Assembly: GCA_903874575.1 (NCBI GenBank)
Contig: CAIQSZ010000026.1
Coordinates: 1-11,170 of the forward strand
Origin: an uncultured Elusimicrobia bacterium
GTDB lineage: Bacteria; Elusimicrobiota; Elusimicrobia; UBA1565; UBA9628
Length of the DNA stretch: 11,170 nucleotides
Direction of reading: 5' to 3'
Positions within the stretch are counted from its first letter, which is position 1, and each line of letters starts with the position of its first letter. Of this stretch, positions 7,098-11,170 are shown piece by piece. Both the position numbers and the translations under genes were made by a program. Under the pieces are notes generated by a model that saw only the letters and a program-made list of their open reading frames with translations, did not search any database and was not told where the DNA came from.

Positions 7098-8005
7098 AAA
7101 ACGCTCTGTCGCGCGCGCTGGATAAGAATACGGCCCTGGTCGACGGAACACTCGAGAAGCTCCTGGCGCCTGCGCCCGACCTTCCCGCAGTCCTGCGCAA
7201 GGCGATGCGCTACTCGCTGTTCGCGGGAGGCAAGCGCCTGAGGCCGACTCTGGTGCTGTCCGCGGCCGAATGCTGCGGCCTGAACCCGCGCAAGGCCCTC
7301 AAGACCGCCGCGAGCCTGGAGATGATCCATACCTACTCCCTGATCCACGACGATCTTCCCGCGATGGACGACGACGACCTGCGGCGCGGCAAGCCGACCA
7401 ACCATAAGGTATTCGGCGAAGCGATGGCCGTCCTGGCCGGAGACGCTCTGCTGACCAAGGCCTTCGAGTCCGCCGCGGAAAACGCGGCCGACCTCGGGTT
7501 GAACGGCGCGCGCACGGCGGAACTCGTGCGCTTGGTCGCGTTCGGCGCGGGCGCGGAAGGCATGGTCGGCGGCCAAGTCGCCGACCTCGCCGCCGAAGGC
7601 CTGGGCCGGAAAATGTCCAAAGCCGCGGCCGCGCGCACGCTGGAGGCGGTCCATCGCCGCAAAACCGGAGCGCTCATCATCGCCAGCCTCGACGCGGGCG
7701 CCGTGCTCGCGCGGGCGCCGCAGGCGCGGCGCGCCACCCTGCGCCGGTACGGCCGGTGCGTGGGCCTGGCCTTCCAGATCGCCGACGACGTGCTCGACGT
7801 GGTCGGGGACAAGAAGAAACTGGGCAAGCGGGGCTCCGACCGCGAAAACGGGAAATTGACCTACGCCTCGCTGTACGGAGTGGACGCGGCGCGCGGGAAG
7901 GCCCGCGCTCTCGTCGAAGCGGCGCACGCGCACCTGAAATCCTTCGGGACGCGGGCGTCCGTGCTGCACGAGTTGGCCGATTACATCATCGAACGGGACA
8001 AGTGA
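7094..8005 (+). CDS. ispA: Polyprenyl synthetase, probable farnesyl diphosphate synthase
   Basis: About 303 residues. It condenses IPP with DMAPP and GPP to farnesyl diphosphate, the C15 precursor of squalene. The core resembles E. coli IspA: GGKRLRP (45-51), first aspartate-rich motif HDDLPAMDDDDLRRG (85-99), GQVADL, and second motif FQIADDVLDV (228-236). A tyrosine five residues before the first DD and the two-residue insert in that motif are as in bacterial FPP synthases, which favours C15 rather than longer products. The start is unusual. The best fit is CTG 7094, overlapping the hpnG stop and placed just after GGAGG; it gives an N-terminus of normal length. A TTG at 7037 is possible but would overlap hpnG by 61 bases with non-conserved residues. 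The ATG at 6755 is certainly too far upstream. dxs follows after 2 bases, so prenyl supply appears co-expressed with hopanoid genes. Confidence 0.92.
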   Translation: MKNALSRALDKNTALVDGTLEKLLAPAPDLPAVLRKAMRYSLFAGGKRLRPTLVLSAAECCGLNPRKALKTAASLEMIHTYSLIHDDLPAMDDDDLRRGKPTNHKVFGEAMAVLAGDALLTKAFESAAENAADLGLNGARTAELVRLVAFGAGAEGMVGGQVADLAAEGLGRKMSKAAAARTLEAVHRRKTGALIIASLDAGAVLARAPQARRATLRRYGRCVGLAFQIADDVLDVVGDKKKLGKRGSDRENGKLTYASLYGVDAARGKARALVEAAHAHLKSFGTRASVLHELADYIIERDK

Positions 8006-8007
8006 CC

Positions 8008-9888
8008 ATGGACCTTCTCAATAACGTCGACTCGCCGGCGGACCTGCGCAAGCTCAAGCCCGAACAATTGCCCCAGTTGGCCGCCGAATTGCGCGCGTTC
8101 ATTCTGGACACGGTCTCGAAACTGGGCGGGCACCTCGCCTCCAGCCTGGGTTGCGCCGACATCACGGTCGCGCTCCACTACGTCTTCGAAACGCCCAAGG
8201 ACAAGCTGGTCTGGGACACCGGCCATCAGACTTACGGGCACAAGATCCTGACGGGACGTCGCGGGCGGATGAACACCATCCGTCAGTTCGGCGGTCTCTC
8301 GGGGTTTCTGAAGCGCGGCGAATCCCCCTACGACGCCTTCGGCGCGGGCCATGCCTCCACGGCGATCTCGGCGGCCCTGGGCATGGCCGTCGCGCGCGAT
8401 CTCAAGGGCGACAAGAACAAGGTCGTCGCCATCGTATCCGACGGTTGCATGACCGGCGGGGAGTCCTACGAGGGCCTGCAGAACGCGGGGCAATTGCAGA
8501 CCGACCTGATCGTAGTGCTCAACGACAATCAAATGTTCATCTCCAATCGAGTCGGAGCGCTGGGCACTTTCCTGTCCAAGCTGCTGACCCTGGGAGCGGT
8601 GCGCGACGCCGAGCACAGCATCAAGAAGTTCCTGGCGCGCTTCCAGTTCTGGGGCGAGTCAATCCTGCGCGTGGCCAAACGCGCGAAAGTCTTGTTATTC
8701 CCGGGCATGCTCTTCGAGGAAATGGGCTTTTCGTACTTCGGCCCGGTCGACGGCCACGACGTCGTCCAGCTGGCGAAGGTGTTCCAGCACGTCAAGCAGC
8801 TCAAGGGCCCCATCCTGGTCCACTGCGTGACCAAGAAGGGCAAGGGCTACGCTCCGGCCGAGGAGGACCAGTACACCTGGCACGGACCGGGCAAGTTCGA
8901 CGTGGCTTCGGCCAAGTTCCTGAAGACGCCGGTCGCGAAAACTCCGCCGCCGAGCTATACCGCGGTTTTCGGCAAGGCTCTCGTGCGCGAGGCGGAAGCG
9001 GACCTTCGCGTCGTGGGCATCACCGCCGCCATGCCCGAGGGCACCGGCCTGGACGGCTTGCGCGACGCGTTCCCGCGCCGCTACTTCGACGTAGGTCTCG
9101 CCGAGGAGCACGCGGTGACGTTCGCCGCCGGACTGGCGTGCGAGGGCTACAAGCCCGTCGTCGCGATTTACTCGACCTTTCTGCAGCGCGGCTACGACCA
9201 GATCGAGCACGACGTCTGCCTGCAGAAGCTGCCGGTGGTCTTCTGCCTGGACCGCGCCGGTCTGGTCGGCGAGGACGGTCCCACCCACCACGGAGCGTTC
9301 GACTACTCGTACCTTCGCATGATCCCGGGCATGACCGTCATGGCGCCCTCCGACGAGAACGAGCTGCAGCACATGCTCCGCACCGCGCTTCGTTTCGACG
9401 GGCCCATCGCCCTGCGCTACCCGCGCGGTTCGGGCGTCGGCGTGGCGATGGACGCACAGCCCAAGGAACTCCCGATCGGCAAGGGCGTGCGGCTGAAAGA
9501 CGGCGCGGACGTCACCATCTTGGCCGTCGGCAACCGGGTGCACCCGGCTTTGGAGGCCGCGCAGATATTGGAGGACAAGGGGATTTCCTGCGGCGTGGTC
9601 AATATGCGCTTCGTAAAGCCCTTGGACGTCGAACTCTTGAAAGACTCCGCGGCCAGAACGCCGCGCCTCGTCACCGTCGAAGACAACGTCCTCGCGGGCG
9701 GTTTCGGCTCGGCGGTGCTGGAAGCCCTGACGCCGGGGCGCGCCGAAGTCCTGCGCCTCGGCCTGCCGGACGCGTTCGTCGAACACGGCGCGCCGCACCT
9801 CCTTTACGACGCCGTCGGACTCACCGGCCCCAAGATCGCCGACCGCATCGCGTCCTGGGTGCCCTGCAAAGCGAAAAATCCGGTTTAA
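8008..9888 (+). CDS. dxs: 1-deoxy-D-xylulose-5-phosphate synthase
   Basis: A 626-residue thiamine-diphosphate enzyme making DXP from pyruvate and glyceraldehyde 3-phosphate, the first step of the MEP pathway. Order is normal: TPP-binding half with GGHLASSLG (H42), WDTGHQTYGHKILTGRR (H73) and NDN (172-174); then the transketolase-like pyrimidine-binding half with GLAEEHAVTFAAG (catalytic-type glutamate E366) and LDRAGLVGEDGPTHHGAFD (about 414-432); then a C-terminal domain with DGADVTILAVGN. Odd points: the usual GDG of the TPP/Mg motif reads SDG (144-146), GHSSTS reads GHASTA (114-119), and NDNxMSIS reads NDNQMFIS. The metal-binding aspartate D145 and N172 are kept, so the enzyme is probably active but of a divergent Dxs group. 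ATG 8008 has GGGA at 7995-7998 and starts the conserved N-terminus; an ATG at 7756 lies inside ispA. Confidence 0.94.
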   Translation: MDLLNNVDSPADLRKLKPEQLPQLAAELRAFILDTVSKLGGHLASSLGCADITVALHYVFETPKDKLVWDTGHQTYGHKILTGRRGRMNTIRQFGGLSGFLKRGESPYDAFGAGHASTAISAALGMAVARDLKGDKNKVVAIVSDGCMTGGESYEGLQNAGQLQTDLIVVLNDNQMFISNRVGALGTFLSKLLTLGAVRDAEHSIKKFLARFQFWGESILRVAKRAKVLLFPGMLFEEMGFSYFGPVDGHDVVQLAKVFQHVKQLKGPILVHCVTKKGKGYAPAEEDQYTWHGPGKFDVASAKFLKTPVAKTPPPSYTAVFGKALVREAEADLRVVGITAAMPEGTGLDGLRDAFPRRYFDVGLAEEHAVTFAAGLACEGYKPVVAIYSTFLQRGYDQIEHDVCLQKLPVVFCLDRAGLVGEDGPTHHGAFDYSYLRMIPGMTVMAPSDENELQHMLRTALRFDGPIALRYPRGSGVGVAMDAQPKELPIGKGVRLKDGADVTILAVGNRVHPALEAAQILEDKGISCGVVNMRFVKPLDVELLKDSAARTPRLVTVEDNVLAGGFGSAVLEALTPGRAEVLRLGLPDAFVEHGAPHLLYDAVGLTGPKIADRIASWVPCKAKNPV

Positions 9889-9894
9889 AGCGAA

Positions 9895-9899
9895 AGGAG
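9895..9899 (+). promoter_or_regulatory. Ribosome binding site of ispH
   Basis: AGGAG lies 4 bases before the ATG at 9904 in the 15-base gap after the dxs stop, fixing the start of ispH. Confidence 0.75.
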
Positions 9900-9903
9900 A
9901 CCC

Positions 9904-10881
9904 ATGCCCCTTCAGGCTCCCAAAGTCAAGATCGAGAAGCTGCTGCTCGCGAAAGTCAGAGGCTTTTGCGCCGGCGTCGTGCGGGCCATCGACGTCGTCG
10001 AGAAGACTCTCGAGCTGTGCGGCACGCCGGTCTACGTCCGCCACGAGATCATCCACAACCGCTACGTCGTGGACGAACTGCGCAAGAAGGGCGCCGTGTT
10101 CGTGGAGGACCTTAAGGAAGTACCCGAAGGCTCTTGGCTGATCTTCTCCGCCCACGGCGTGAGCCCCGAAGTCGTCGCCGAAGCCAAGGAGCGCAAGTTC
10201 AAGATCATCGACGCGACCTGCCCCCTGGTCACCAAGGTGCACCTGGAGGCGATCGCTCTGGCCAAGCACGACTACACCATCATCCTGATCGGCCACCGCG
10301 ACCATGTGGAAACGATCGGGACGCTCGGCGAGGCCCCGGAACACATGATCGTCGTCGGCAACGTGAAGGAGGCCGAAACGATCTCGGTCCCGAATCCCGA
10401 GAAGATCGCCTATCTCACGCAGACGACGCTGTCGCTGGACGACACGCGCGAGATCGTCGCCGCGCTCAAGCGCCGGTTCCCCTTGCTGATGCCGCCCAAA
10501 AAAGACGACATCTGCTACGCCACGCAGAACCGCCAGAACGCGGTCAAGGCCCTGATCCCCCAGGCCGATCTTCTGCTGGTCCTGGGCGCGCCGAATAGCT
10601 CGAACTCCAACCGTCTCTGCGAGGTCGCCCGGGCCAAGGGCGTCCCGTCGCATCTCATCGAGCGCGCCGCCGACATCAAGGACGAGTGGCTGAAGGACGT
10701 GAAGACGCTCGGCCTGACCTCCGGCGCCTCGGCGCCGGAGATTCTGGTCCAGGAAGTCGTCGCCCTGGCGCGCGAACGCTACGGCGTGGCGACCGTCGAG
10801 GAAATCGAGACCGTGGAGGAGACCGAGCACTTCGGCCTGCCTTACGAGGTCGTCAAACTCATGAAAGAGAAGTCCGCGTGA
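9904..10881 (+). CDS. ispH: 4-hydroxy-3-methylbut-2-enyl diphosphate reductase
   Basis: A 325-residue iron-sulfur enzyme (LytB) that reduces HMBPP to IPP and DMAPP, the last MEP step. The three cluster cysteines are C22 (RGFCAGVVRAI), C106 (DATCPLVTKVH) and C204 (DICYATQNRQ). Substrate-binding residues are also present: H51 in HEIIHN, H84 in SAHGVS, H134 and the proton-relay glutamate E136 in GHRDHVETIGT, the TQTTLS block at 172-177, the NSSNSNRL block at 231-238 and GASAPE near the end. Length and layout are normal for bacterial IspH. It lies 15 bases after dxs, so first and last MEP genes are adjacent. Its stop overlaps the GTG of a small zinc-ribbon gene as GTGA. Confidence 0.96.
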   Translation: MPLQAPKVKIEKLLLAKVRGFCAGVVRAIDVVEKTLELCGTPVYVRHEIIHNRYVVDELRKKGAVFVEDLKEVPEGSWLIFSAHGVSPEVVAEAKERKFKIIDATCPLVTKVHLEAIALAKHDYTIILIGHRDHVETIGTLGEAPEHMIVVGNVKEAETISVPNPEKIAYLTQTTLSLDDTREIVAALKRRFPLLMPPKKDDICYATQNRQNAVKALIPQADLLLVLGAPNSSNSNRLCEVARAKGVPSHLIERAADIKDEWLKDVKTLGLTSGASAPEILVQEVVALARERYGVATVEEIETVEETEHFGLPYEVVKLMKEKSA

Positions 10882-11072
10882 ACCAGGGAACTTGGCTCCA
10901 GCCGCGCCACGGCTCGCGCGAAGCTTTTGAAAAGGATTACCCGAAGATCGAGGCCAACGGCCTCGACGTGACGTGCCCGGGCTGCCGCGACTGCGCGCGT
11001 CTGACGCGCCGCTCGCCGCTGGGCAAGATCGGGGGCTGGTGCAAACGCTGCAATCGAGGTGTCGGAACATGA
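10878..11072 (+). CDS. Small zinc-ribbon-like protein of unknown function
   Basis: A 64-residue protein that I do not recognise. It has two cysteine pairs that could hold one zinc: CPGC at 33-36 (followed by C39) and WCKRC at 54-58, separated by a basic stretch (RLTRRSPLGK). The N-terminal half is polar with aromatic residues and no cysteine. The GTG start at 10878 overlaps the ispH stop as GTGA and is preceded by the purine-rich AAAGAGAAG (10864-10872). Its stop overlaps the next ATG as ATGA. Four-base overlaps on both sides, plus an orderly CxxC...CxxC spacing, argue for a real gene rather than a chance frame. A role in RNA or protein binding is possible but unproven. A longer reading from ATG 10686 would simply read through ispH in another frame. 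Confidence 0.7.
   Translation: MNQGTWLQPRHGSREAFEKDYPKIEANGLDVTCPGCRDCARLTRRSPLGKIGGWCKRCNRGVGT
11056..11061 (+). promoter_or_regulatory. Ribosome binding site of the last, partial gene
   Basis: GAGGTG within the end of the zinc-ribbon gene lies 7 bases before the ATG at 11069, supporting that start and translational coupling. Confidence 0.55.
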
Positions 11073-11170
11073 CCGAAACGCTGACGGACGAATTGGTGAT
11101 CGAGAATCCCCAGGTCGACAAGCCTCTCAAGGATAAACCGGCGGACGAGCCCGACCTGCGCAAGCTGTCC
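11069..11170 (+). CDS. Partial gene of unknown function, N-terminus only (3' truncated by window end)
   Basis: Only the first 34 codons are in the window (starts MTETLTDELVIENPQ). The piece is hydrophilic and highly charged, with many Asp, Glu and Lys, and has no signal peptide or membrane segment, so it looks like a disordered lead-in to a cytoplasmic protein. The ATG overlaps the previous stop (ATGA) and has a good ribosome site. In many bacteria ispH is followed by rpsA (ribosomal protein S1), which would be one candidate, but nothing in these residues identifies it. Confidence 0.6.
   Translation, partial: MTETLTDELVIENPQVDKPLKDKPADEPDLRKLS

Noticed and set aside
6614..7969. A 451-codon - strand frame opposite hpnG and ispA
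   Set aside because: A shadow frame: low complexity, no motifs, and opposite well-supported genes.
8151..10115. A 654-codon + strand frame overlapping dxs
   Set aside because: Arg/Pro/Gly-rich out-of-frame reading of dxs; no family features, whereas the dxs frame carries all Dxs motifs.
8695..11163. An 822-codon open frame on the - strand opposite dxs, ispH and the zinc-ribbon gene
   Set aside because: It lies fully antisense to genes with clear motifs. Its translation has no recognisable domain and is rich in Arg, Asp, Gly, Val and Ala, as expected from the complement of GC-rich coding DNA.
1..11170. CRISPR arrays, tRNA/rRNA genes, insertion sequences or long direct repeats
   Set aside because: None seen by reading; the window is almost fully occupied by coding genes and no gap between genes exceeds 20 bases.

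Overview
This is a GC-rich, gene-dense bacterial segment of about 11.2 kb. Every supported gene lies on the + strand, and no gap between genes exceeds 20 bases. Its core is one tightly packed run for hopanoid lipid synthesis and its isoprenoid supply: squalene-hopene cyclase (shc/hpnF), the radical-SAM adenosylhopane synthase hpnH, the hopanoid-associated epimerase hpnA, the nucleoside phosphorylase-like hpnG, a farnesyl diphosphate synthase (ispA), DXP synthase (dxs) and HMBPP reductase (ispH). The last three are MEP-pathway or prenyl-chain enzymes. The set suggests a hopanoid-making bacterium that uses the MEP pathway, probably with a diderm envelope. I cannot fix the phylum. No tRNA, rRNA, CRISPR array, insertion sequence or convincing terminator was seen.

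Layout. Bases 2-1285 are one open frame entered from outside the window. It starts as the PEP-binding C-terminal part of pyruvate phosphate dikinase (PPDK) and near base 200 changes abruptly, in frame, into the second two thirds of an APC-family amino acid permease. It is either a real deletion fusion or a mis-joined assembly. Bases 1288-2205 encode a TauE/SafE-type membrane protein. The last codons of that gene contain an extended -10 promoter element (TGGTATAAT) just before the shc ATG, which suggests that hopanoid transcription starts there, possibly on a leaderless mRNA.

Bases 2198-9888 hold shc-hpnH-hpnA-hpnG-ispA-dxs. Junctions are abutting, overlapping or a few bases long (ATGA at hpnA/hpnG, CTGA at hpnG/ispA). 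The ispA gene appears to use a rare CTG start behind a strong GGAGG site. ispH follows at 9904-10881. It overlaps (GTGA) a 64-residue zinc-ribbon-like protein that I do not recognise, which in turn overlaps (ATGA) a gene running off the right edge.

How the genes work together: Dxs begins and IspH ends the MEP pathway to IPP/DMAPP, and IspA condenses these to farnesyl diphosphate. Squalene synthesis (HpnCDE or squalene synthase) is not in this window and must be encoded elsewhere. Shc cyclises squalene to hopene, HpnH adds a 5'-deoxyadenosyl group, and HpnG removes adenine to start the ribosyl side chain of extended hopanoids. HpnA is a predicted NAD(P)-dependent sugar/side-chain enzyme of unsettled role. 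The most unusual points are the PPDK/permease chimera, the embedded shc promoter, the CTG start of ispA, an altered thiamine-diphosphate motif in Dxs (SDG for GDG), and the small zinc-ribbon gene.
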